Shown: positions 50,998 to 62,200, numbered from the stretch's first letter. The stretch is 64,000 nt of DNA from Eubacteriaceae bacterium Marseille-Q4139 (GCA_018223415.1 JAGTTQ010000001.1:3831365-3895364); one strand, 5' to 3'. Numbers and translations: made by a program. Notes: generated from the letters alone by a model not told the origin.

Positions 50998-51607
50998 TCA
51001 ACAACCCCATTTCATACATATTTTTATAAATTTTATCCGGGTAGTATGGAAGATACTCGTCCAGAGCGGAAAACCGAATTCCGCACTTTTCCATATAGCC
51101 AACAATTCGATTTTGACGTTCTGCCTGATCTATTTCAGAATAAAATTCTATATCTTTGAAAAGGTCGAGTAACTGTAACAGACGGAAATTTTGCTCTGTC
51201 ACCTTTACTCTAGGCTTGCGAACTGTAATCATTGAAGAGGCAAGTTTTACCCTTCTGACATCATTTGTTGCCTTATTACTTACAACCTCACAGCTCACAG
51301 GTACTTGCGTTGTAAGACCCAATTGATTCGCAAATAGAACACCACTTACATAACCGCAACGTTTCCCATCTTCCAAAAGATATTTCTTTTCAATAACTTT
51401 ATTTCTGGAAAGCTGTGATCCAGATTTAAAGATTGTTTTCTTGGGAATAAAATAAATTCCTGTGTCATATCGCTTCAGATAGCCCTCGTCCGTGAGTTTC
51501 TTAACCTGTTGTCTAATAGAGTTCATCGGCGTATCACCGTATTTGATGTCAGCTACAAATATCGGCTCGTTTTCGCCATACATATCTTTCAGATAATCGT
51601 ACAGCAT
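50981..51607 (-). CDS. abiEi: AbiEi-type antitoxin / transcriptional repressor
   Basis: A 208-residue protein with an N-terminal winged helix (NSIRQQVKKLTDEGYLKRYDTGIYFIP, about 30-55) and a C-terminal domain, the plan of AbiEi antitoxins. It should repress its own promoter and counter the nucleotidyltransferase. The start at 51607 follows GGAGG at eight bases. It precedes the toxin gene and overlaps it, as usual. It is cargo inside the conjugative element. Confidence 0.85.
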   Translation of the reverse strand: MLYDYLKDMYGENEPIFVADIKYGDTPMNSIRQQVKKLTDEGYLKRYDTGIYFIPKKTIFKSGSQLSRNKVIEKKYLLEDGKRCGYVSGVLFANQLGLTTQVPVSCEVVSNKATNDVRRVKLASSMITVRKPRVKVTEQNFRLLQLLDLFKDIEFYSEIDQAERQNRIVGYMEKCGIRFSALDEYLPYYPDKIYKNMYEMGLLNGIPA

Positions 51608-51656
51608 CGTCGTTCCCTCCTCAAAAAACATTTTAGAAGATTCTATCTTCGCTTTT

Positions 51657-51685
51657 ATTATACCGCAACCAGATACCTTTCGCAA
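51657..51685 (-). promoter_or_regulatory. Promoter of the AbiE pair
   Basis: TTGCGA, 17 bases, perfect TATAAT on the minus strand. The direct repeat GGTAT...TTGCGGTAT around it may be an operator for the antitoxin. Confidence 0.65.
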
Positions 51686-51786
51686 TACCTATTTTGTGAC
51701 TAGACTGTAAATTGTATTCATATAAATAATAAGCTTCGTTTATACCCAGGAAGGAATTCTAGTAATCCTGTATAGCAAGTAACCTC

Positions 51787-52635
51787 CTATTTACGGTTTC
51801 TCTCTGCCTCCTGCTCAAGTCCCATCTGCGGTGCAAGTTTTCCAGAACGTACCGCAATGGCTGCCTGCTTCTCGTGGAGACGTTTCAACACCGAAGGCCG
51901 CTTGCCTTCTTTTTCTTTTTTCGGTGGCAAATTGTTGATCCGCCCATCAATGAAGGAGTAACTCTGCTCCTCGGTCATCTCCGCTGCACGGAGGTACTCT
52001 CCATTCTCAAATGCTTTCTGCCAAGTTTCAAGCGGCGGCTTCTTTGCTGGCTCCTGTTGAACCGCTTGCGGAGGGTGAAGATGTTCGTTGATCTGGCGAA
52101 GTATATCTTTATCAAATTTTTGCGCCGCATCGACAACGAGTTTGCCGTTTTCGTCCACCACTGCACAGGCGGCTGCATTCTTCATCTGCTCGTTCTGCAT
52201 CAGGAAGAAGTGACGGCCATCAACAATCACATCGTCACAGGCCAGCCAGGTGCCTGGCTTACCATCTATTCGGTAGTTACTTGTGTCCATCGAAACGAGA
52301 GTGCCGGAGGAGTTAGGCCGTAGAAAACCGGCAAGTGCGATCAGTCTGCCCTTATCCACAAAATAGGCACATATTTCTCCAGTCCGGTTCAAAACAATCA
52401 CATCACTGACACTGATGGTATGCCCTTTGAATGTTCGCGGCAGTTTGTCAGCAAACCTCCTGCAAATCGTTTCAGCAGTATCACCTGGGGCCAGTTGAGA
52501 AAGGTAGACCTGATGGTAATTGCTTACATCAACACGGTAGCCTTTTTGCAGTAGCTCATCATAGGAACGGAAACGCAGAGGCCGGTATGCTGCTTCTTCC
52601 CTGACCTGATATACCGCAAACTGGTTGATGGTCAC
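51787..52635 (-). CDS. YodL-domain protein of the conjugative element
   Basis: A 282-residue protein. Residues 5-105 form a YodL-like domain with NYHQVYLSQLAPGDTAETI and ISVSDVIVLNRTGEICAYF, shared with the upstream 422-residue protein. The C-terminus holds the motif SVLKRLHEKQ followed by a polar tail. It begins at a GTG that overlaps the stop of the transfer-assisting gene. Such proteins are frequent in Tn1549-like elements; no biochemical role is established. Confidence 0.85.
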   Translation of the reverse strand: MTINQFAVYQVREEAAYRPLRFRSYDELLQKGYRVDVSNYHQVYLSQLAPGDTAETICRRFADKLPRTFKGHTISVSDVIVLNRTGEICAYFVDKGRLIALAGFLRPNSSGTLVSMDTSNYRIDGKPGTWLACDDVIVDGRHFFLMQNEQMKNAAACAVVDENGKLVVDAAQKFDKDILRQINEHLHPPQAVQQEPAKKPPLETWQKAFENGEYLRAAEMTEEQSYSFIDGRINNLPPKKEKEGKRPSVLKRLHEKQAAIAVRSGKLAPQMGLEQEAERNRK

Positions 52636-52862
52636 TCGTCACCGTCCTCCTTGCGGTAAGGTTCCAGATCAAGCTGTGCAAATTGTGCATCCGGCATCCG
52701 CTTCATCTTTTCTATGGTGCCTGTCACAACCCTCACCAGTTCTGTGTCATCCTGAATGAATGGAAGGATTTCTTCGATCTGCTGCATTGTGGCCTGACGA
52801 TTTTCTGCTTCAAACATCGCCATGACAATGTATTCGTCTTGTTCAAACGGAATCACTTTCAT
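52632..52862 (-). CDS. Transposon-transfer assisting family protein
   Basis: A 76-residue acidic protein (MKVIPFEQDEYIVMAMFEAE, then MQQIEEILPFIQDDTELVRVV) of the family named transposon-transfer assisting protein. Overlaps of four bases link it to both neighbours (ATGA upstream, GTGA downstream), so the three are translated as one unit. Its role in transfer is inferred from constant association with conjugative elements. Confidence 0.82.
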   Translation of the reverse strand: MKVIPFEQDEYIVMAMFEAENRQATMQQIEEILPFIQDDTELVRVVTGTIEKMKRMPDAQFAQLDLEPYRKEDGDE

Positions 52863-54127
52863 AACTCTTGCTCACCTCTCTTTTGCGTATGCGACTTTTG
52901 GTGACGATTGGCTTGCTTCTGGGATTTTTGTTTTGCCTGATGGGAATGCAATTTTTGAAGCACAGATTTCTTTTTTTCTTTTCCTTCCACTGCCTGGCGC
53001 TGTCTTTGCGCAGGATTTTCAAGGGCCGGCAGAAAATCTTTTAACTCCCGGAATCCCAGATTGTCCACATAGTACGCGCTCCGTACCCCCTCCCTGTTCA
53101 TCACAATCACATCGCTGACCATGAGGGACGGGCCATCAAAATCCGGCTGGCGATCCTGGTGAAACCTGGCGTAGATACTTTCCAGCGTATCAGCCGGATA
53201 GAGATGATTTGTATAGACGAGATTGTAATTTTCCCGCTCAACTGAATTTCCCTGGTATTTCAGGGCATCCATTCCCTGACATAGCAGCTTTTCCGTAACA
53301 GGGCTGTCAATTCGGAGTTGATAAACACCATATCTGTCCTCATTCTCCAACAACAGCTTTGCTTCCCGCAGGCTTTGCAACTCCGGGTGTTCCTGCATTT
53401 CAGTTTGAAGCCGCCTAACATTCTCCAATGCTTCGGTGGAAATTTGAAAATAGTCAGAGCCATATTCGATTTCCAAACGGATGGTCGCCGCAACAGGGAT
53501 CGGGTTGGTGGTAATCAGATAAATTGTCTCACCGGCATCAAAGAGCCGCAGTGCTTCATCCTTCTCTAAGACGCTCATTTGCGGGTGAAGATACGCCGTA
53601 TCCTCCCTGTACTCGTCATCCAGGTGCTCCATCTCATAATCCCAGTCGGCTTTACGGATGCCGAAGATGCCGTTATGTTCCTCGATCATCTCCCGGCTTG
53701 AAAACGTGCCTGCGGTTCCGTCCGGCTGCAAACAGTATACCTTAAAGCCAAGCCTGTGCATCTCCAGCGCCTTATCCTGCGACAGTGGGTACATATCATC
53801 CTTCCGGTATCCATATTCGTGCATTTCAGAAAGGCCGATCTCCCGGTCAGGAAATTTGTCAATCTCGTCTCTGGCTTCCTGTAATGCCCTGGTAACTGCC
53901 ACGGGATCAGTGTTATACACCGCCTGTTCCAATTTATGAATCAGATAGCTCGCCCGACTTGGATCATCATATTTTTGAGCATAGGTGACAATCAGGTTTT
54001 CCTCTTCTGGATTGAGCCAAAACCGTTTTTTCGCTTCCTCCACCATCTTTTGTGCCTGCTGGCCGGAAGTCATTACCACCGATTCCGCTGGATTAAATTG
54101 ATGCAACTTCTCCTGTTTTTCTGGCAT
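52859..54127 (-). CDS. YodL/DUF4316-type protein of the conjugative element
   Basis: A 422-residue protein. The N-terminal part is helical and acidic; residues about 115-240 resemble DUF4316 (SEMHEYGYRKDDMYPLSQDKALEMHRLGF). A YodL-like domain lies at about 275-385 (YNLVYTNHLYPADTLESIYARF, LMVSDVIVMNREGVRSAYYVDN). The C-terminus has SVLQKLHSHQ and a basic tail that ends QEL. The start follows GGAGG, inside the end of the XF1762 gene (35-base overlap). Confidence 0.82.
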   Translation of the reverse strand: MPEKQEKLHQFNPAESVVMTSGQQAQKMVEEAKKRFWLNPEEENLIVTYAQKYDDPSRASYLIHKLEQAVYNTDPVAVTRALQEARDEIDKFPDREIGLSEMHEYGYRKDDMYPLSQDKALEMHRLGFKVYCLQPDGTAGTFSSREMIEEHNGIFGIRKADWDYEMEHLDDEYREDTAYLHPQMSVLEKDEALRLFDAGETIYLITTNPIPVAATIRLEIEYGSDYFQISTEALENVRRLQTEMQEHPELQSLREAKLLLENEDRYGVYQLRIDSPVTEKLLCQGMDALKYQGNSVERENYNLVYTNHLYPADTLESIYARFHQDRQPDFDGPSLMVSDVIVMNREGVRSAYYVDNLGFRELKDFLPALENPAQRQRQAVEGKEKKKSVLQKLHSHQAKQKSQKQANRHQKSHTQKRGEQEL

Positions 54128-54581
54128 TTGTTGCCACCTCCATTTCTTTTGACCATCGTGTTTTCATCTCATGTGGGTATTGATCCGCATCTTTGGGTTT
54201 GCGGCTCCCGTTCCACTCAAGGCCGCCTGCCCGCCCCTCGCAGTGGAAGCCGGCGGCTTTCAGCGACGTGCCGGGTTCGCTTTCCAGGATATAAGTAATC
54301 ACTCTGCGGTACCCCATCGCCTTTGCAGCGCGGCAGGATGCACCATACAGCATACTGCAAGCATTTTTCGTCCCATCCGTGCAGACTCGGTTGACTTCCA
54401 GCGTTAAACCATCATCCAAGCGCCGACTGACCGGCCGGCCGCAGATCACTACACCGACCAGCTTTTCTCCATCCGAAACACCAATTGAGAATTTGTGCCC
54501 CACAGAAGGTTTATGATGCCGATGATATACCTGGACAAAAGCATTTGCCTGACGCAGTGTGATCGGTACTAATTTCAACAA
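54093..54581 (-). CDS. XF1762-family protein (GNAT-like fold)
   Basis: A 162-residue protein with ITLRQANAFVQVYHRHHKPS at the N-terminus and GGLEWNGSRKP near residue 122, hallmarks of the XF1762 family. VVICGRPVSRRLDDG and LEVNRVCTDGTKNACSMLY correspond to the acetyltransferase-like core. It starts with TTG after GGGAG; no ATG is available. It heads the YodL operon. Its own promoter may have been separated by the insertion of the IS110 element just upstream. Confidence 0.85.
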   Translation of the reverse strand: MLKLVPITLRQANAFVQVYHRHHKPSVGHKFSIGVSDGEKLVGVVICGRPVSRRLDDGLTLEVNRVCTDGTKNACSMLYGASCRAAKAMGYRRVITYILESEPGTSLKAAGFHCEGRAGGLEWNGSRKPKDADQYPHEMKTRWSKEMEVATNARKTGEVASI

Positions 54582-54617
54582 ATCTATATCATCTCCCTAT
54601 TACAATAAATTTGGACA

Positions 54618-54646
54618 GGAAAGCCGGGCAGCCAGTCCGGCTTTCC
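54618..54646. other. Perfect hairpin upstream of the XF1762 gene
   Basis: GGAAAGCCGG / CCGGCTTTCC, ten pairs with a nine-base loop. It could be a weak terminator for transcripts coming from the giant gene side, or a structure near the insertion site. No T-tract follows in either direction. Confidence 0.4.
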
Positions 54647-54671
54647 CTCCATCTCGTGCCTAAGCTACAAT

Positions 54672-54868
54672 AAGAGGAGCAACTGGCTGACGTTCACTCC
54701 CTTGGGCTTCGTATGTCCGCTTTGAAGACGGTCAGCCATCCTCTTGTTGCAGCGTTCGATTTGAGCAGGTTGAGCCTACCGGATGCCGGGGAGTTCGTGT
54801 CACCCAATAGATTGAATCGGCAGCGAGAAAAGATGGATTCCGGTTGCACAGATTCGTTGTATTGGAGG
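54672..54868 (+). ncRNA. Candidate bridge RNA of the IS110 element
   Basis: Two stem-loops with open internal loops are visible. The first is AAGAGGA + TGGCTGAC pairing with GTCAGCCA + TCCTCTT (54672-54745). The second is closed by CGATT / AATCG (54757-54819). IS110-group elements encode in this position an RNA whose two loops pair with target and donor DNA. The assignment rests on position and structure; the guide bases were not matched. Confidence 0.55.
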
Positions 54869-54875
54869 AATGTGG

Positions 54876-56084
54876 ATGAACTGCGTTGGCATCGATGTTT
54901 CCAAGGGCAAAAGCATGATCGCAGTCATGCGGCCTTTCGGAGAGGTGGTAGTCTCACCCTTTGAGGTACTTCACACCGACAGCGAACTGAGTGAGCTGGC
55001 AAGGCTGCTCAAAAGCCTGGACGGTGAGACCCGTGTGGTGATGGAAGCCACGGGTAATTACCACGCGCCTGTGGCCTGGCTACTCCACGACGCGGGGCTT
55101 TATGTCTCGGTAGTCAATGCAATGCTGGTGCACGACTACGGAAACAACAGTTTAAGGCGGGCCAAGACCGACAAGAAGGATGCTGTGAAGCTGGCCAACT
55201 ACGGCCTTGACCACTGGCTCACACTGCCGAGATATGTCCCCGATGAGGATACCCGGCTCATGCTGAAGACCTGCTACCGGCAGTACCAGCAGTATTCCAA
55301 AGTACAAACCATGCTGAAGAATAACCTGATCTCCCTGCTGGACACAACTTTCCCGGACGCAAACCGCCTGTTTGCCAGTCCGCCCCGCGCTGATGGCAGC
55401 GAGAAGTGGGTGGACTTTGTAGATGCTTTTTGGCACTGCGAGTGTGTCTGCGGTCTGTCTGAGAAGACCTTTATCACCAGATACCAGAAGTGGTGCAGAA
55501 AGCACGGCTACAATTTCAACGAAAATAAGGCATTGGATATATACGCCTCTGCCTGTGGGCACTTCGGTGTCATGCCAAAAACGGATACAACAAAACTTTT
55601 GGTAGAACAGGCTATTTCCCAACTCCGGGCAACTTCTGCCGCGTTAGCTGCTCTCAAGCAAGAGATGCAGTCCCTGGCAGCTTCTCTGCCGGAGTATCCT
55701 GTGGTAATGGGGATGTTTGGCGTTGGTCCCTCTCTCGGCCCCCAGCTTATGGCTGAAATTGGCGATGTCCGCCGTTTTCATTCAAAAAAAGCACTGGTGG
55801 CCTTTGCGGGCATTGATGCCCCGCCCTACCAATCCGGCCAAATGGATGTCCGCAGCCGCAGCATTTCCAAGCGGGGGTCTGCCTCCCTGCGCAGGACGCT
55901 CTTTCTGGTGATGAGTGTCATCCTGCAACGTGCTCCAATGGATGAGCCGGTCTACCAGTTCATGAGCAAGAAACATTCTGAAGGCAAGCCTTACCGAGTC
56001 TACATGATGGCCTCCGCAAACAAGTTTCTGCGCATCTACTACGCTTCTGTAAAAGCCTATTTGGATTCCATGGAATACGACTGA
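54876..56084 (+). CDS. IS110-family transposase (bridge-RNA-guided recombinase)
   Basis: A 402-residue protein. The RuvC-like DEDD domain is seen in NCVGIDVSKGKS (Asp6), VVMEATGNYHAP (Glu about 58) and RAKTDKKDAVKLANY (two Asp, about 95-98). The C-terminal Tnp domain has VMGMFGVGPSLGPQLMAEIGD, then GIDAPPYQSGQ with the catalytic serine, and ISKRGSASLRRTLF. The start at 54876 follows GGAGG at seven bases. The frame is intact and probably functional. Confidence 0.93.
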   Translation: MNCVGIDVSKGKSMIAVMRPFGEVVVSPFEVLHTDSELSELARLLKSLDGETRVVMEATGNYHAPVAWLLHDAGLYVSVVNAMLVHDYGNNSLRRAKTDKKDAVKLANYGLDHWLTLPRYVPDEDTRLMLKTCYRQYQQYSKVQTMLKNNLISLLDTTFPDANRLFASPPRADGSEKWVDFVDAFWHCECVCGLSEKTFITRYQKWCRKHGYNFNENKALDIYASACGHFGVMPKTDTTKLLVEQAISQLRATSAALAALKQEMQSLAASLPEYPVVMGMFGVGPSLGPQLMAEIGDVRRFHSKKALVAFAGIDAPPYQSGQMDVRSRSISKRGSASLRRTLFLVMSVILQRAPMDEPVYQFMSKKHSEGKPYRVYMMASANKFLRIYYASVKAYLDSMEYD

Positions 56085-56209
56085 TTTTTCTGCACTATAT
56101 CATCTGGCCGGCCGCCATTTCGATTTTGAGATGCTCAGCGGCTTAGATTTGTGCGCTCGTTTTTTTGCTCATTCTCTCGAAAATTTTACTTGACTTTTTT
56201 TAGCAGGTC

Positions 56210-56263
56210 TTCAAAAGAAGGACACCGCCAGAGGGATTCACAAGCTGTCTCCCTCTGGCGGTG
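56210..56263 (-). terminator. Terminator of the giant methyltransferase-helicase gene
   Basis: CACCGCCAGAGGGA / TCCCTCTGGCGGTG, 14 perfect pairs. On the minus strand it is followed by TCCTTCTTTTG. Confidence 0.8.
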
Positions 56264-56273
56264 CCGCAACAGT

Positions 56274-59200
56274 TTATAGTTCCTGTGCCTGCGTCTTTTT
56301 CAGAGCAGATTCGGCTCCCTGCTCCTCCTTATGTGCCGTCTGTTTCTCGTGGAGCCTAGCGAGAACAGACCCACCCCTGGCGGGGCGATCAGGCTCGGTC
56401 ACTTCTTGCGCAACCTCCGGCTGTTTCCGGGTGGGTGTCACAGTTTCCATAGCTTCCGATGTCTCATCCAGCCCAACGGCCTCGCTACCGCCGCGCTCAT
56501 CCATGTTCAAAAGAGCATTGAGTTCTGCCAGCCGCGCCGACTTTTCCTCCAGCTCCGCAGCTTGCGGGAAAGGTCTTTTGACCTCCTCCCTGGCAGCCTC
56601 CAACTGGGCCTGCAAGGTTGCCAGTTTGGACTCTGCCTCCGGCAGCTTTTTCTCAATACCCGCCAGAGCATTGTTGATACGCTGGATATTGCCCAGCGGG
56701 TCTTTGCCGACCTCCATGGTATAGCTGCATTGCCGCTTGACGGTGAGCATGAATGTCTGGTTAAAGGTGTCATAGCTCGCCACCAAAGCGAACCCGTGAT
56801 AATCACCGATTTGCCCTGCCGTATTGACGGCTTTCAAACCGGCGCAGGCCGCCAGAATCGCTGTGCCAGCCTCTTTCTTGTCCCTATAGGTCTTTTCCCC
56901 AACGGTAATGACAAACTCGTCTTTGTCCTGGTCGAGATACGGTTTTACCGCCTCCAGGTCAGCTTTCAGCCCAGCCACGCGCTCTTTCGTGGCAGTAATC
57001 TCTATCGGGTAGCGCTTGGCAATGTCCGATTCCAGACGGTAAATCTGACTGGTGTGGTTGGCTTTGAGCAGCTTTAGCTTGCTCACCTGGATGTCCAAGT
57101 CCATCTTCTCCTTGATGTACGGATTGCCTGTTGCCAGCGCCTTGATTTCCGCGTAGGAAAGCGCCGTATCGTCCACATCTTCCGCAGAACGCACAGGGGA
57201 TTTGGATGTCATGATCTGGCTGATGAACTTCTGCTTATTCTCCAAAAGCTGCCACATGTACGCATCAAACGTATTTTCGGTGACGTAACGATAAATTTTT
57301 ACCTTCTTGTTCTGGTTGCCCTGACGTAAAATTCGTCCTTCCTGCTGTTCCAGGTCAGAAGGTTTCCAGGGGCAGTCCAGATGATGCAGCGCAATCAACC
57401 GATCCTGGATGTTGGTTCCGGCTCCTAGTTTCGGTGTGGAACCGAGCAGGATACGCACCTGACCGGCGCGCACCTTGGCAAACAGCTCCGCCTTTTTTGT
57501 CTCGGTCGTTGCCTCATGGATAAAAGCAACTTCTTCCCTTGGAACGCCCTTTGCCACCAGTTTATCCCGCACATCATCGTAGACATTGAAACTGCCGTCG
57601 CCTTTCGGCGTGGACAGGTCACAGAAAATTAGCTGGGTGGCGCAGATGTCACTGGTTTCCTGCCAGATAGAAAAGGCATTTTCGACACAGTGATTCACCT
57701 TACTGTCCGGCTCATCCGGGAGAAGGTCATTCAACAGCCGCTGATCCAATGCGCATTTCCGCCCATCGTTTGTGATCTTGAGCATGTTATCGGTCCTGGG
57801 GTCAACCGAACCTGTGCGGACGACTTCCGCCCGGTCAGCAAAGCTGGATACCATATCCTGCTGGATTTCACTGGGCTTTAAGACCACGTTGACATACTCC
57901 GCTTCCGGCACCGGCAGGTGCAGCATATCCGCCGTGCGGACATCCGCTGCCTCCTTGAATACCGAAATCAGTTCCGGGAGATTAAAAAAGCGGGCGAACC
58001 GCGTTTTTGCACGGTAGCCCGTTCCTTCCGGTGCCAGTTCAATCGCCGTCACCGTCTCCCCAAACGTAGCGGCCCAGGAATCGAAATGTCCCAGTCCCAT
58101 CTTCTGGAGGGTGTCATATTGCAAATAGCGCATGATGGTGTAGAGTTCCACCATTGAGTTGCTGATAGGAGTACCGGTCGCAAAGGTAATGCCCCGGCTG
58201 CCTGTAATCTCATCCAGGTATTGGCACTTCATAAACATATCCGAGCTTTTCTGCGCGTCCGTCTGGGAGATGCCGGCCACGTTCCGCATTTTTGTGTAGA
58301 GGAACATATTTTTGTAAAAATGGCTTTCGTCCACAAACAGCCGGTCAACGCCCAGTTGCTCAAAGGTGACCACATCGTCCTTGCGCGTCTGGTCGTTCAG
58401 TTTCTGCAATCTCACCTGCAATGATTTTTTGGTCTTTTCCATCTGCTTGACGGTGAAGTTTGCCCCGGCCTTGTCCTTAGCATCCGCGATTGCCATTGTG
58501 ATATCGTCAATCTGGCGTTCAATCGTGGCAATCTGCCGTTCCCTGGACAGTGGGATACGCTCAAACTGGCTGTGGCCGATGATAATAGCATCATAGTTGC
58601 CCGTGGCGATGCGTGAGCAGAACTTTTTTCGGTTGGCCGGTTCAAAGTCCTTCTTGGTCGCCACCAGGATATTCGCGCCGGGATACAGGCGTAAAAAGTC
58701 GCTGCCCCATTGCTCTGTCAGATGGTTGGGCACTACATACAGGCATTTCTGCGCCAGGCCCAGACGCTTGCTCTCCATGCCGGCAGCGATCATCTGGAAG
58801 GTCTTGCCAGCACCGACACAGTGGGCCAGCAGGGTATTCCCGCCATACAGGATATGGGCCACCGCATTTTTCTGGTGCTGCATCAGGGTGATCTCCGGCG
58901 TCATACCCACAAAGCGGATGTGCGAGCCATCATATTCACGGGGGCGGATGCTGTTAAACATCCGGTTATAGGTCTGCACCAAATCTTCCCGGCGATCCAT
59001 ATCCCGGAAAATCCATTCCTTGAATGCCTCCTTGATGGCGTCCTGTTTCTGCTGGGCCAGCATCGTCTCATTTTTGTTGAGAACCCGATGCTCATTCCCG
59101 TCTATATCACGCTCCGTGTCATAGATTTTGGTGTCCCGCAGGTTCAGGGCATCTTCCAACAGCCGGTAGGCATTGGCGCGGGTGGTGCCGAAGGTGGCAT

Positions 59201-62200
59201 TGACCAGCGGATTGTTTACATCCCGGCTTTTGCCCGATACATTCCACGCGCCGGTCACATCGGAATAGGAGACGGAAATAACTCTCCCCGCCATATACCA
59301 GGGCGTGTGGAACGTCTCCTGCATGAATTCCTGGACATATTCCGGCTTGATCCAGGTTGCGCCAAGGCGCACCTCAATTTCAGACGCATCCAGGTCTTTG
59401 GGCTGTACCCGTTCCAGATAGGCCACATTGATGGCAAATTCCGGGTGATTCTCTGCAAACTGGCGGGCCACAGCCAGCTTTTCGCGGACGTTGCCGGAAA
59501 GGTATTCATCCGACATTTCCCACTGGTCAGTCAGCGGATTTTTGAAAATCACGCCTGACAGTTCCTCGGTGATTTCGTTCTCGGTTTTCCCCGCCAACTG
59601 CGCCATAAAGGGCACATCCACCTTGGCACGTTCCCCGATGGATACCGCCAGCGCCTCGCTGGCCGTGTCCACGCTGGTCACAGCTTCCGGGCGGCGAATG
59701 GTACGCTTTGTAAAGATGTCGGCTTTCCGCTTCAGTTTGCCTTCTTCGTCCAGAATTTCCAAGGAAGCCAGCAGGCAGTAGCTGCTGTCCTGCGAAAAGG
59801 CGCGGCGATTGGCGTTGCTGCTGATTAGGCCGTATTGCGCCGTAAAGGAATCATAGGCCCGGTTCAGTTTGTCCTGGGCGATGGTCAGTTCTGCATCGGA
59901 GCAGTTTTCCATCTGCAAATTGAGCAGATTTTGGGTCAAGTCCCTAAGTTCAATCATCCCCAGCACCCGTTCGGTTGTCGTTGCCGGCAGTTCCATGAGA
60001 TTCATCCGGGAATTTTCACGGTAATACACGAGGCCGTCCACGTTGGCGAAGCTGAAATTCTTCACCTCCGGGTCTGCCGGTATCGACGTATCCACGCCCT
60101 CCAGCTCGGATTCATCCAGTTCCGGCTCGGTGATCGTTCCCTGAATGTGGGAGATGGCCGCTTGCAACTGGTCAGCCAGCACAGCGCCCTCGATGGGCTT
60201 TACCGTCACCTCCTGCTTGCCGTACTGGGTGTTTTCCGTTGAAAACGTGCCCAAAACCATCTCCGGGTGTCTGGCAAAGTACGAGTTGACCGTATAGCCT
60301 TCCTCGGTCGTACCCAGATGCACCCAGTCCGGCTCCTCCAATGCCACCCGGTCACGCTTCTGGAAAAACAGAATATCCGCCACCACGCCGGTGTTGGCAT
60401 TGCGCATAAAGGCGTTATCCGGCAGGCGGATAGCGCCCAACAGGTCGGCCCGCGCCGCCAGATAACGGCGGACGGAATCATTCTGCTTGTCCATTGTGCC
60501 GGAGGATGTGATGACTGCCACCACGCCGCCAGGGCGCACCAGATCAAGGCTGCGGGCAATGAAGTAATCGTGGATCAGGAAATTGTAGCGGTCATACCGC
60601 TTGTCCAGCACTTTGTAATCGCCAAAGGGGACATTGCCAATCGCACAGTCAAAGAAACTGTCCGGAAACTCCATTGTCTCAAAGCCCTGGACGGCGATCT
60701 GATTTTTCTGGTAGAGCTGCCGGGCAATCCGGCCGGAAATGCTGTCCAGCTCCACACCGTACATTTTCAGCCCTTCCATACTCTGTGGCACCAGCCCCAT
60801 AAAGTTGCCGATCCCGCAGGCCGGTTCCAGCACATTGCCGGTACGCAGCCCCATCTGTTCCAGTGCGGCATACATCGCCTTAATCACGGTGGGAGAGGTA
60901 TAAAAGGCGTTGAGGGTAGAGCCTCTGGCATCACGGTATTCTTCCGGGTTCAACGCCGCTTTTACCTCGGCATACTCCTTCGCCCAACTGGAGTTGTCCG
61001 GGTCAAATGTCTGGGAGATGCCGCCCCAGCCGACAAAGCGGGACAGCACTTCCTGTTCTTCCGCCGTGGCAAGCCGACCCTCGGCCTCCAGTGTTTTCAG
61101 CAGATGGATAGCGTCCATGTTGGCGCGGAACTTGGCTTTCGGGCCGCCCACGCCCAGATCATCGTCGGTGATGTGAAAATTGTGCTTTTCCTGAATCACA
61201 GCCGTTTGAGCGGGTGCCGCCGGTTCTTCCGTTGCCTCGTCGGTTCGGGTAAACGGCTCCAGCGGCAGGCGGATTTCTTTCCGTACAGCGTTGATTTCTT
61301 CCGGCGTCATAACGTGGCCGGTCAGGGGAAGCATCATCCCGTCGTAGGCGACGCGCTCATTTTTGCGCACCCGATCCTCTATATCTGCGATCAGTTGCAT
61401 TTGTTCCACAGAAAAGTCCGGGTTCAGCATGGGCAGAAGGTTCAAATTTTTCTGGCCTGCCGCATAGATCACGTCCATCTGTTCGCCGGAGAAATCCTCA
61501 TAGGCATACCGGGATTGCTGGATTGCAATGAATACCTGTTCCTCCGTGGCAAAATCAAATTGGGGTTCTTCCTGCTCGTAGAGTGCGCGGACAAACTCGA
61601 CCGGTTCCTCCCGAAACAGCGGATACCGCACCTCTCTGGCCATCGTCATGTCCTGCAAACTGACTTTACCCCGTTCAAAGTCCACCGTATCCACGCGGAA
61701 CTCCCTGCCGTCAATATGCACCGTCGTATCAATGGGTAGATAATCCCTGCCGCTTAAATATTTGGTCTGGGCGTGGGTGCCGTCATTCTGTTCCCCGTAA
61801 AGGCAGACATTCTCGCCTTTACTCCAAAGCTGGCGGGAATAATACACCCACTGGTTAGAAGGAAATCCTGTTACGATGATATTGCCGCCCTGTTCCAATG
61901 GTTTTTCCAGAAGTCTGCTGTCGAGTATCGCGGACACCTGTTTGGCATCTTCGCCCAGGAACAGGTAATGCCCTTCCAGTTCAAAGCCAATCAGGGAATT
62001 GGGGTATTTTTCCTTAACAGCGTTGTACTCGTCTTGTGTTTGCAGCAGCATTGGCTCCAAAGGCTGCGGTTCCCGTTCCGTCTTTTGCTCCTGCACCTCC
62101 ACTTCCTGCGCATCAGGGCGATGGGCGTGAAGGGCTCGCCTTGCATCTTCCAGCGAATCAAACGGGCCTGCCGTAGCGGCTCCCATCCCCAGCTCCTCAT

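Larger units (their letters stand above)
54660..56100 (+). mobile_element. IS110-family insertion sequence (ends approximate)
   Basis: One IS110-type transposase gene is preceded by about 200 non-coding bases with strong RNA structure. It interrupts the otherwise compact minus-strand operon between the giant helicase gene and the XF1762 gene. IS110 elements have no terminal inverted repeats and often no target duplication, so the ends are only estimates. Confidence 0.7.

Noticed and set aside
60267..61739. Long open frame of 490 codons on the plus strand inside the giant helicase gene
   Set aside because: It is the shadow of a well-supported gene on the other strand, lacks a ribosome site and has a composition typical of antisense frames.
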